Origin: CAVVUF01 sp963751425
Lineage (GTDB): Bacteria; Chloroflexota; Anaerolineae; Anaerolineales; UBA4823
NCBI GenBank assembly: GCA_963751425.1
Contig: CAVVUF010000001.1
Coordinates: 434,001 to 498,000 of the forward strand
DNA length: 64,000 bases
Direction: 5' to 3'
In this document: one piece after another, positions 46,716-55,331 of the stretch
Numbering within the stretch: position 1 is the first letter of the stretch
Layout: every line of letters starts with the position of its first letter
Position numbers and translations under genes: made by a program
The notes under the pieces: generated by a model
The model's database searches: none
What the model was told of the DNA's origin: nothing
Seen by the model: the letters and a program-made list of their open reading frames with translations, nothing else

Positions 46716-47427
46716 ATGCGCCTTCGGGTCTTATTCTTTTCCTGGTTAGGCATTGGGATATTTTTATCTCTACTGGTGGGTAACAATTTTTCTGTGGTGC
46801 CTGCACAGCAGGCGCTCCCCACACCCACCCTTGACCGCCTGGCATTACCTGTATTATCCGAACACCCATCTCAGGTTGAAACTGGCAGCAGTGTTTATTA
46901 TTACCACTGTATGCCATGTCATGGTGATCAGGGTCAGGGATTGACCGATGAATGGCGCGAGGTGTGGGAGGAGGACCACCAGGACTGTTGGGGCAGCGGC
47001 TGTCACAGCATTCGAGATGCAGATAAAACATTCACCATACCTACCGTGATCCCACCCGTTATTGGGAGCATTGCCCTTGAAAACCGTTTTTCAACCCCGG
47101 AAAAACTGTTTGAGTATTTAAAAGAGACTTACCCACCTCAGAGTCCTGGAATTTTAAAAGATGACGAATATTGGGCGCTGACGGCCTTCCTGCTCGTCAA
47201 GAACGGGGTAATCCTTCCCCAAGGAGAAGCAGGTCCCTTAGCTAAAAGACACACATACTATGCGCAGCTTGGCCAGCATGGCTGTTATCGCAGCGGTTGG
47301 AATAGTTTTGATAATCGGACTGATATTGAAAAGGAAATATCGCCTAAAGAGAGAGGCGAAAAATTATAAAAATATTTCTAGAAAATTGAAACGATTTGAC
47401 CAATACATATCGCAATGCACGCAGTAA
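46716..47427 (+). CDS. Membrane-attached cytochrome c with two heme motifs, frame break near the 3' end
   Basis: An N-terminal signal/anchor (VLFFSWLGIGIFLSLLVG) precedes a cytochrome c domain with HCMPCHGDQGQG. A second motif, CWGSGCH, has four residues between the cysteines in place of two. In the first frame the protein ends at 47369 with an unlikely polar tail. Shifting by one base near 47265 gives SLASMAVIAAVGIVLIIGLI and a basic tail, a normal C-terminal TM anchor. That frame ends at 47427, inside the IS66 relic, so the native end may be lost. The start was set at the signal peptide; TATAAT a few bases upstream hints at a leaderless mRNA. Confidence 0.65.
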
Positions 47428-48608
47428 AACACTGTCGTGCCTGTCAGGGATCGCTGGAAGAGGTGGCGCCAGTGAGGGTTGAGAAAAGAGACAGGTATTT
47501 GATGTGCCGCCGATGGAAGTGGAAGTGACCGAGCATCAGGCGGAGATCAAAGAATGTCCGTATTGCCATCAGGTCAGCGTAGGAGAGTTTCCGCCTGAGG
47601 TCACTCAACCTGTGCAATATGGAGAGCGGATCAAGGCGCAGATGGTGTACTTCAACCAGTACCAGTATGTGCCGCTGGAGCGCACGGTAGAAATCTTCGA
47701 AGATCTCTACGGACAGAGGATGAGCGAAGGCACGATTGTCGAGGCATGCAGCCAGGCAGCGGAGAAGGTATCACCCGTCGTTGAAGCCATCCGAGAAGAG
47801 TTGAAGAGAGCGAGTGAGGAAAGTGCCCATTTCGATGAGACCGGCAGCCGGGTGGAGAAGAAGCTGTGGTGGATTCATGTGGTTAGCACCCGTTTGCTGA
47901 CCTATTATACGATCCATGCCAAGCGAGGTTGTAAGGCGTTGAATGGGATAGGGATCTTCCCGGAGTTCAAAGGGACCGCCATTCATGATGCCTACCGCAG
48001 CTACTTTCAGTACATCGGCGTTCGACATGGGCTGTGCAACGCCCATCATTTGCGTGATTTGATCTTTATCGAAGAGCAGTATCACCAGACCTGGGCAAGC
48101 GAAATGAAAACCCTGCTTCTGGCGATCAAGGAGGCGGTTGAAGAAGAGCCAACCAGAACAAGATCATCTCCATCCTGATCAGATAAAGGCATTCGAAAGC
48201 CGCTATGACGCCATACTCGTGGCGGGGTTGGCAGCCAATCCCAAACTTGAGCCAACGAATGTCCAACAAAAAAAACGAGGCAAGCCCAAACAACATCCAG
48301 CTAAGAACCTGGTCGACCATTTCCGGCGATCGTAAACCAGAAACATTGGCTTTTATGTATGATTTTAAGGTTCCGTTCGACAATAACCAGGCGGAAAGAG
48401 ACCTGTGGATGGCGAAGTTGAAGCAAAAGGTGTCCGGGTGTTTTCGCTCAGAAGAGGGTGCCAGAACTTTTTGCAAGATTGATCCTACATTTCTACGGCT
48501 CGTAAGCTTGGTCAGCGTGTTCTGGATGTCCTTTATCTGGCTTTGTCTGGTAAGCCTTTCATCCCGCCTTCTCTTCAGGCTTCGTTTCCGTTACTACTTG
48601 AGGAGTAA
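47415..48608 (+). pseudogene. IS66-family transposase relic
   Basis: Pieces of an IS66 TnpC transposase are recognisable in successive frames: KHCRACQGSLEEVAPVRVEK (from 47415), QVFDVPPMEVEVTEHQAEIK to AHFDETGSRVEKKLWWIHV with the DDE-type Asp, QYIGVRHGLCNAHHLRDL, FMYDFKVPFDNNQAERDLWM with the conserved NNQAERDLR-like motif, and STARKLGQRVLDVLYLAL near the end (stop 48606-48608). At least four frame breaks occur. The N-terminal coiled region, terminal repeats and accessory tnpA/tnpB genes are not seen. It is an old, truncated copy placed directly against the cytochrome c gene. Confidence 0.85.
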
Positions 48609-48618
48609 CTATTTTTCT

Positions 48619-49532
48619 ATGCTATTACCACTCTCCCCACACCATTTCACCCGTGCACAAACATTTATCCGGCGTTATGCCCGCCCGCTTGATCGTGCTA
48701 TCTTCAACTACGTCTTTGACTTGGCTCCTGCTGCCCAGGTACTCGCCGAGTTGAAACCCTACCAAAATATTGACGGCGGTTTTGGCCACGGACTGGAGCC
48801 AGATTTTCGCCTTTCTACCTCGTCACCTATGGCAACCAGCATCGCACTTCAAGCTGCCGCGCTTGTAGATGCACCTGCAGATCACCCCCTGGTTCGGGGC
48901 GCCATTAACTACCTGGCTGGAACCTGTGACCGTGGAGGATTTTTCTGGCACAGCATCGGGTTGGAGGTGAACGATGAGCCGCACGCACCCTGGTGGCACA
49001 AGAGTAACCTCACCGCGCCCTCCGATGAGGAGTGGCCTAACCCCTCGGCTGAGCTGTATGGTTATCTCTGCCGCTGGGGGGTGAATATAGATGCGGATTT
49101 GCTCGCCGGCCTGGAACGCCGTGCTCTTGCCAGCCTGAAATTTGGCCCGGCCCGCACCCGGCATACAATCTCCTATGCTGGCAGCGCGCGGAACAATTCT
49201 TGCCGGAGCACTTGAGAAATGCGCTGGATGGGTACTTTTTGGCAGCATCTCGAGTCCTGACCCCCTTCCGTCCAAAGGATATGATGGAAATGCGTGTATG
49301 CTGGCTGGCGCCTTCACCAAATTCATCTTTCGCTCGGGTTGCTGGAAAAGAGACGCTGTTCTCTTACATCGCCGCAGAGATTGGGTTGCAGGCGGAGGAC
49401 GGCTCCTGGCAGCCTAACTGGTCGTGGGGCCAGTATTTTGACGTCTGGGAGACCGCCCGAGTAGAGTGGGCTGGGCGGTTGACGGTTGAGGTGCTGAGTT
49501 CATTCAAGGCCTGGGGATTAATCGACGCATGA
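48619..49532 (+). CDS. Alpha/alpha-toroid (prenyltransferase/squalene-cyclase-like) protein, one frame break
   Basis: The first frame (from ATG 48619) has YQNIDGGFGHGLEPDFRLS and TSIALQAAALV, the QxxDGGFG type of repeat seen in terpene-cyclase-like toroids. A frame change near 49190 joins it to EQFLPEHLRNALDGYFLAAS and on to EDGSWQPNWSWGQYFDVWE. The joined protein is about 303 residues. No DxDD or DDxxD catalytic motif was noticed, so an enzymatic role is not claimed. It is the first gene after the IS66 relic, and the translation of the relic's last open stretch runs into it without a stop, so the start codon rests on homology-like content only. Confidence 0.6.
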
Positions 49533-49771
49533 TCCTGAGCTTTTCTTCATAACTCGATGGCATCAGGCTCATCTGGTTCATCACATTCGCTTTGAAAACA
49601 GGGGTGCTTTGACTACCATCCCGGCACGCCAGATTATTGGTGGAATGGGCGAAGAATTCATTTTTATCCTTTTTTCTGTAACTGCTCACCCCGCCTTCTG
49701 AAAGGAGGAAAATGGTTACCCAGCTGAGTAGTAACAAAAAATTTAGAAAAGTGGAAAGATTTGACCCAATC
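49533..49771. other. Spacer with no convincing gene
   Basis: Frames on both strands are short and lack homology-like motifs. An AAAGGAGGAAAATG at about 49700-49714 gives a well-placed start for a 101-codon plus-strand frame, but most of it is antisense to the zinc-ribbon gene and is probably not real. Positions 49743-49770 resemble 47383-47410 (see findings). Confidence 0.4.
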
Positions 49772-50080
49772 TTATTTTCTCGAGCTGCTCCGAGTAGTCA
49801 TTGGGCAGGTAACTTTATGAGGCACTTCGCCGCAATCACAGCCATCAGAAGCATACTTTCCACGACAGAGCGGGCATCTTTGGTTTTCATCCATCTCAAT
49901 CAACTCACCTCGCCAGATAAAACAAGCCGGGCAAATGTGGTTGCGGGTTACCAGCTTGCGAGTGGGAATAAACATCTCATAAGTGACGTGACTATCCTTG
50001 GTAAGCCACTGATATAGGTAACCTGTTCGTTTTGGATCTTGAACTCCAACCACACGGTCGAACTCAATATTTTTATTCAT
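49772..50080 (-). CDS. Small cysteine-rich, zinc-ribbon-like protein, function unknown
   Basis: This is a 102-residue protein beginning MNKNIEFDRVVGVQDPKRTG. The C-terminal half has CPACFIW, CPLCRGKY and CDCGEVPHKVTC, giving enough paired cysteines for one or two zinc sites. No signal peptide or membrane segment. The start has GGGAGAG 4 bases upstream. No family was recognised. It is isolated, downstream of the decaheme terminator and on the same strand. Confidence 0.55.
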   Translation of the reverse strand: MNKNIEFDRVVGVQDPKRTGYLYQWLTKDSHVTYEMFIPTRKLVTRNHICPACFIWRGELIEMDENQRCPLCRGKYASDGCDCGEVPHKVTCPMTTRSSSRK

Positions 50081-50222
50081 AGAACTCTCCCTCATCCTGA
50101 CGAAGCCGCGAAACTTTGTGAGCCTTGATATCTATCAGTGCAATGTCTGTGCCAATTCAAATAATGAGGGGCAAGAGGTTCATTTCATGTGAATTTTTAT
50201 GAAATGGCCGCCATACCATCTT

Positions 50223-50263
50223 AAAAAAACAACCGGACGCTTTTCAGCATCCGGTTGTTTTTG
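50223..50263 (-). terminator. Intrinsic terminator of the decaheme gene
   Basis: A stem of AACAACCGGA with its complement, extended by a GC pair around an AAAA loop, is flanked by A and T runs. On the minus strand it ends in seven T residues, 15 bases after the stop. Confidence 0.85.
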
Positions 50264-50277
50264 CTTAGTTCAAAAGG

Positions 50278-52501
50278 TTATTCTACTCTGGTCGGATAGG
50301 GTTCAGCGCGGGTGAGTTTGGAGACATCACCGCCCAGATCACTGAGGCTATCGTAGAGCAGCTGCAAGGTGTAGTGCGAGTTGTGTGCAAACGCACCAGG
50401 ATCCTTGTAAGAGTACTGCAGGTTGTATGCTGCCCGCAGCAAACGCGGCGTCCAGGCATCGAAAGTGACTGGACCCTTGTCTGTGGTATCGGCTTTGCCG
50501 TCGCCATCTGCGTCAGCAAAGAAATACGGATAAGCAGCTTGGTCGTACACGATACCCTTGCCAGCCGTTTCGGTGGCATATTTCTGGATCGCGGCATACA
50601 CCAGCTCTTGCATGGTAGCAACTTCACTGGCTACGCCTTCCGTCGTATCGCCATCGCCGTCAAAATCCACCGTGCCCATGCGGATCTTTGCGGGATCCTC
50701 GCCAGCTTCACCGTGGCATCCTTGGCAAGAGTCTAGTCTTGACCGTCAAGGCATGGACATCATGGCAGCTTACGCAGGTAAATTGAGCTTTGGCCACATG
50801 CGGGTGTACACCGGCATAGGTCTGCCCATCGTATTCATAAGCAACCTGAGCCTCGGTGCCAAACAACGTGGCACCGGCCGCGAAGTAGTGGACGTTGCGG
50901 AAGTTCAGCTTCTGCTCTGGGGTCATGACCTCATCGTCCTCCAAGCCAGATGCCTTGATGAGGGCATCCAAACTAGCTTTCGACTCACGTCCCTGGTGGC
51001 AGCTGAGGCATAAGTTGCCATCGCTGCCCTCACCGAAGGATACAACCTTCTTGGAGGGGAAGGTGACGGATTTGATCGCATAGCGATCCGGCCAGTTGGC
51101 TTCGTCGTGGCAGGTGGAGCACCAGAAACCATTGGATGGAGGCTGGGCGATCACCATACCGGCATTGTTGGGGTCGAGGAACATGGGCAAGCCCGTAGCG
51201 GTGTGGCACTTGACACAACCGGCGGGAACGACACCCTCAGCATCCCAATGGCGGAAAGGCTCACTGTTACCAGCGAAGTGACCAGCGTCATCGCGATCGG
51301 CTTTTGATAAGTCAACCGGCGTGGCAAGCTTTTCATTCAGGCTGGCGATTGAATCATAGAGCAGCTGAACGATATACTTGTTGCCATGCGCGAAAGCGCC
51401 CGGGTCCTTGACCGACATCTGGTAGTTATAGGCGGACTTGAGCAGGCGCCCGGTCCAGGATTTATATCCATTGGCAGCCACAGCTTCATCAGCATCGGCA
51501 GTACCATTCGCGTTGGTGTCTACGAAGAAGTAAGGATAAGCATCCGGAGAGTAAGCAATGGCTGTACCGGCAACATCTTTGCCGTAAGCCTGGATCGCCT
51601 GCAGAACCATTTCCTGCAAACCCTGGATCTCATAGAACATGCCTTCGGTGACATTACCATCCCCATCGTAGTCCATCGCAGAGGAGGGTTCGCGGACATC
51701 CTTCAGACCTTCGACATCCTTGACATCTGAGTGGCATGTCTGGCAGGATTCGAGCTTGACTTCCAGCGTATGCTGGTCGTGGCAGCCTATACAGGTAGCA
51801 AAGCCCTCGACATGATCGTGCTTGGCATCGTAAGCCTTGCCTTCAAACTCATAGCCACCCTTCGTTTCTGTTCCATAGAGCGTGGCAGCCGCAGCGCGGT
51901 AGTGGATATTGGTGAAGCCCAGATCGGCACTGACGGTGTCATCATCGGCAACCGCCACCTTGGCAATCGCCTCGTCAACCTGAACCTTGGAAGCACGACC
52001 TTGGTGGCATTCCATACAAACCGCTTCGCCGCCTAACCCGGTGATCTCAATCCCGGAGGGGAAAACTACCGAGGTCTTCGTGGCAGTGGCACTGTTATGG
52101 CAAGCCGCGCATTCGATGGTTGTGCCAGTTGGAGCCGCAACGTCGACTACGCCGGCAGCGCTTCCATCAGCACCCAAGAAATCCTGAAAACCGGGTGTGC
52201 TGTGGCACTTGGCACAGCTAGTTGGTATTTCTTTGGGATCGTCTCCATCCCAGTGTACAAAGGCTTCTGCGTCAACCACATTGTGCGGGGAATTCGCCCA
52301 GGCATCCTCATTCGGCACATCCTCGACCACGGGCTCAGGGCAGGTTGGGCACTCTGGGCAGGTCGGACAGGTCGGACAAGGTGCTGCAGTTGGACAAGGG
52401 GTAGCTTCTACAGTAGGCGCTGGAGTTGCCTGGCAGGCAGCCAAAGTCAACGCCATCGCCACAAGCAGCACCCCAAGAACAATTAACAATTTTCCTTTCA
52501 T
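50278..52501 (-). CDS. Decaheme c-type cytochrome lipoprotein built of two pentaheme halves, one frame break
   Basis: A lipoprotein signal ends ALTLAAC. A 25-residue stretch of CPT/CP repeats follows (PCPTCPTCPECPTCPEP). The first half has CAKCH, CAACH, CMECH, CIGCH, CQTCH; the second CVKCH, CSTCH, CLSCH, CVSCH, CQGCH. Each half ends in a DxDGDG-type calcium-binding-like loop (MDYDGDGNVTEGM; VDFDGDGDTTEGV) and a helical domain containing DPGAFAH and LLYDS. The frame breaks near 50735, just before DSCQGCHGEAGEDP. The joined length is about 740 residues. ATG 52501 has GAGGAG 7 bases upstream. Expected location: outer face of the membrane, as electron carrier or terminal conduit. Confidence 0.88.
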
Positions 52502-52662
52502 GATCATTCTCCTCAGTCAATATCAATTTCTAAATCGGTAAAATTTTATCTTCTTTATGCTAGGATCAGCGTGATTAATTTCCTCCTTTCAGGGTAAGGA
52601 TTACTCACGGGCATATATCTATATGTGCAAAACCAAACAAGCCCGTATGGCGAGTTCGCCGT

Positions 52663-52668
52663 ATTATA
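52663..52668 (-). promoter_or_regulatory. -10 box upstream of the decaheme gene
   Basis: A minus-strand TATAAT about 160 bases before the start leaves a long leader that holds a GGCG/CGCC hairpin near 52649-52660. The -35 region overlaps an inverted-repeat arm and lacks a good hexamer, as in activated promoters. Confidence 0.5.
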
Positions 52669-52689
52669 CAATAAAAATGAGAATTTGAT

Positions 52690-52728
52690 TAGTGCAAAAT
52701 CCCACGAATATATAGGGTATTTGCACTA
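52690..52728. promoter_or_regulatory. Spaced inverted repeat, candidate activator site for the decaheme promoter
   Basis: TAGTGCAAA (52690-52698) and TTTGCACTA (52720-52728) are perfect 9-bp inverted arms with centres 30 bp apart, about three helical turns. The proximal arm falls at the -35 region of the TATAAT promoter. The nearby NarL-type regulator is the obvious candidate, but no consensus proves it. Confidence 0.5.
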
Positions 52729-52750
52729 TATCACCCTATTCCTGAATAAA

Positions 52751-52784
52751 AAAGGCAGCAGAAATTGATCATTCTGCTGCCTTT
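52751..52784 (-). terminator. Intrinsic terminator after the small membrane protein gene
   Basis: AAAGGCAGCAGAA pairs perfectly with TTCTGCTGCCTTT around an 8-base loop. The minus strand continues with a T-run. It begins 21 bases after the stop and separates the regulator/membrane-protein side from the decaheme promoter. Confidence 0.85.
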
Positions 52785-52805
52785 CAAATTTAATGTTTAT
52801 ACGAT

Positions 52806-53090
52806 TTACTTCACTTTTTGCTCCTGCGTTTCTTTTGAGCGCACCAGGAACACGATCACCAGGATGATTAATTGACCGACCACCATACCGATTAATTCAG
52901 GCATACGCTCGGCAACTACAGATAGCCAAGGCTGCCCCACCCGTGAAGTAGCCTGTCCGAACTGTGCCAGGGAAGTCGCAAGGCCGATTAAATGATCGGT
53001 AATATAGGCCACTGCAGAAAGGGCTAAAGCGGTAAACGGGATCGCTAAAGCCATTGTCCAAATAACTGCCACCAGCGGAACTTTACGCAT
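52806..53090 (-). CDS. Small two-TM membrane protein, function unknown
   Basis: This is a 94-residue protein with TM segments at about 8-32 (AVIWTMALAIPFTALALSAV) and 62-84 (ELIGMVVGQLIILVIVFLV), and a charged tail (RSKETQEQKVK). GGAGG (AGGAGGTCAATAT) lies 7 bases before the ATG. It is located between the response regulator and the decaheme gene, so a role in the redox locus is possible, but nothing in the sequence shows it. Confidence 0.65.
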   Translation of the reverse strand: MRKVPLVAVIWTMALAIPFTALALSAVAYITDHLIGLATSLAQFGQATSRVGQPWLSVVAERMPELIGMVVGQLIILVIVFLVRSKETQEQKVK

Positions 53091-53197
53091 ATTGACCTCC
53101 TGTTTCTTGTAAACATCATAGCGAGAAAAAGGTAATGGGTCAATAGGTCGATCAAAATATTTTTTATTCCTGTTCTATAGGGTCTCACCCCTACCGT

Positions 53198-53854
53198 TTA
53201 TGGCTCTATTAATCCTTTACGAATGGCATATTTTACCAACTCGCTCCGGCTGTGCAGTCCCAGCTTACGCATCACATTTTCACGGTGGCGTGCCACCGTA
53301 TGTTTACTGATTGATAAAGCGGCCGCGATTTCCTCATTCGTTTTTCCGGCAGCTAACATCTCAAGAACTTCTTGCTCGCGGGCGGTAATCTCATTGGACG
53401 ATTCTTTTGGCTTTTCATCAGCAGCCTGGTTCAGGAAATCTGAAACCAGGACTTTGGCCAGTGAAGGATAGATAAAAACCTCACCATTAAAGGCCGCGTG
53501 AATAGCTTTGATTAAGTCTTCCGAAGCAGCCCGCTTCGGAACGTATCCGTCCGCGCCGGCCTGAAGCATTTCGAAAAAATACTGCTGATCCTCATGAATG
53601 GTCAACGCGACAACCGCAATTTCTGGATGCTGTGCTTTCAATTGTCGGGTAACCTCAATGCCAGAAATATCAGGTAATGTGATATCCATAATCACCACAT
53701 CTGGTTGGAGCTGGGAAGCCATCTCCAAGGCTTGCGCTCCGGAACTGACCTGCCCGATGATGCTCAAATCAGTCTCGCTCTCCAACAACATGCTGATGCC
53801 TGTACGGACGATCTCGTGATCATCGACCAATAGAAGACGAATCTTATCCGTCAT
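53198..53854 (-). CDS. NarL/FixJ-family response regulator
   Basis: This is a 218-residue protein. The receiver domain (1-125) has the acidic pair LLVDDHEIV, the phospho-acceptor Asp in VVIMDITLPDISG and the conserved Lys in VPKRAAS. The LuxR-type HTH (about 150-215) contains EVLEMLAAGKTNEEIAAAL and SKHTVARHRENVMRKLGL. It overlaps the 3' end of the sensor kinase gene by 11 bases, a usual arrangement for cognate pairs. It is the last gene of the long minus-strand redox run, and candidate targets are that run and the nearby decaheme promoter. Confidence 0.95.
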   Translation of the reverse strand: MTDKIRLLLVDDHEIVRTGISMLLESETDLSIIGQVSSGAQALEMASQLQPDVVIMDITLPDISGIEVTRQLKAQHPEIAVVALTIHEDQQYFFEMLQAGADGYVPKRAASEDLIKAIHAAFNGEVFIYPSLAKVLVSDFLNQAADEKPKESSNEITAREQEVLEMLAAGKTNEEIAAALSISKHTVARHRENVMRKLGLHSRSELVKYAIRKGLIEP

Positions 53855-55327
53855 TGTGATTCACTCCTTTCCGAGGTACTTGAACTTCAACCTGGGTACC
53901 TTTTCCAACCTGAGAAGTAATTGTGCAAGTTCCTCCGACCAAAACAGATCTTTCCTGCATCCCTAAGAGTCCCCAACAAGGTTTTTCCTTGGCCTGAGCG
54001 AGAACTTGTTCAACTGAAAAACCAATTCCATCATCGCGAATGATCATCACCACAGCGGAGTTCTCTCAAAAATCTGAATATCTACATGAGTGGCATGTGC
54101 ATGGCGGCTGACATTTGTCAGCGCTTCTTGAGCAATTCGAAATATAACGACGCGCAAATCTGAAGGCAAAGAAAGATGAGGGATCTGGCTGTTGATCTCG
54201 ATTTTCATCGGATTATCTTCTGCCAGGTCATTGGCATACCAACGCAGAGCGGCCACCAAACCTAAATCATCGAGCTGAGGCGGATGCAGACCTGCAATTA
54301 ACCTTTGTAAATCTTGCACACCATTGGATGCTACCTTTTCTAACTGCTTCGCCTGTTCCAGAGCGCGCTTGGGCATCTGTTCAATATTTTGCGCCAGACC
54401 TCGCAAGCCCATACTCAGCGCGGTAAAAGTCTGCCCAACCTGATCATGCAATTCAATGGCAATCCGTTTTCTTTCTGTTTCCTGCGCAGTCACTGTGCGA
54501 TGCAGCAGCTCATCACGCAATTCTTCTAAGCGCTGACGCTCAGTCTCTTGAGCTTCCTTTAACTCTGTAATCCTGCGGGTTGTTTCTACCTGAAATGAAC
54601 GCAAGGAACGAATAATGAAAATTGCCACCAGGCAAGCCATCAAGGCGCGTAAAACCTGGATTGGAAATCCAAACCAGCGCAAAAAGGTCTCTGAATTCAG
54701 GTAAGGTGAAGGAAATATACCGCTTGGAGAGGCAAATACCTGTCCCACACATCCATAGATGGCAAAAGCGATCGCAGCCAAGGCTACATCTCGTCCGAAT
54801 TTATTCATTCCTAAACCTATGAACCGGCGGCGCTGGATGAGCAATCCCCAAGCTGCGAAAGCCGCGCCTGGTACAGCCAGGGCATAGCGGGTATATACAT
54901 CCGCGGTCGCCTGCCGAGAATTCATATCCTGGGAAGAGAATAAAATTAAACCCAAACCAGCTAACCAGATACCCCCTGCGACAGCGATGCTGAGAGGAAT
55001 GAGTTTTGAATTAGGCTTATTAGCCAACATACTGGCCCCAAATGCCAGGAGCATAAAAAATGAACTGGCTAATAAGATGATCCGGATGGGAAAAATTAAC
55101 CCAGCCAGTGGGCTTGAGAATGTATGCCCATGGATCAGCAGAAACATCTCAAACCACTCATGACTGCCATGGATAATTCCAAAAAAAGCCAACAAGCGTA
55201 GAGCCCGTGCGAAATCTAAATTACTGGAATGCCCCACCTCCAGCAAGATCGCGAAACCCATGCAAAAAAAGGAGAGTCCATAAAAGAAGAAAACAACAAT
55301 CAGGTTCCGCAGGAAAAAATCAGCCAT
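53844..55327 (-). CDS. Membrane sensor histidine kinase (HisKA_3, NarX-like), one frame break
   Basis: The N-terminal 250 residues contain about seven TM helices without a recognisable periplasmic sensor domain. A coiled segment (KEAQETERQRLEELRDELLH) leads to the HisKA_3 box ERKRIAIELHDQVGQ with the phospho-acceptor His, then GLHPPQLDDLGL and the ATPase N-box region EALTNVSRHAHAT. The frame breaks near 54055, where QIFE should join NSAVVMIIRDDGIGF. The remaining ATPase motifs (WGLLGMQER; GKGTQVEVQVP) are in the second frame. The joined length is about 494 residues. It starts 5 bases after the NapC-like gene stop, so it is probably co-transcribed with it. The stimulus may be redox or quinone state. 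Confidence 0.88.
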
Positions 55328-55331
55328 TCAC

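Noticed and set aside
49712..50017. Plus-strand 101-codon frame with a good AGGAGG
   Set aside because: It lies mostly antisense to the cysteine-rich gene, whose paired CxxC motifs and own ribosome-binding site make the minus strand more credible.
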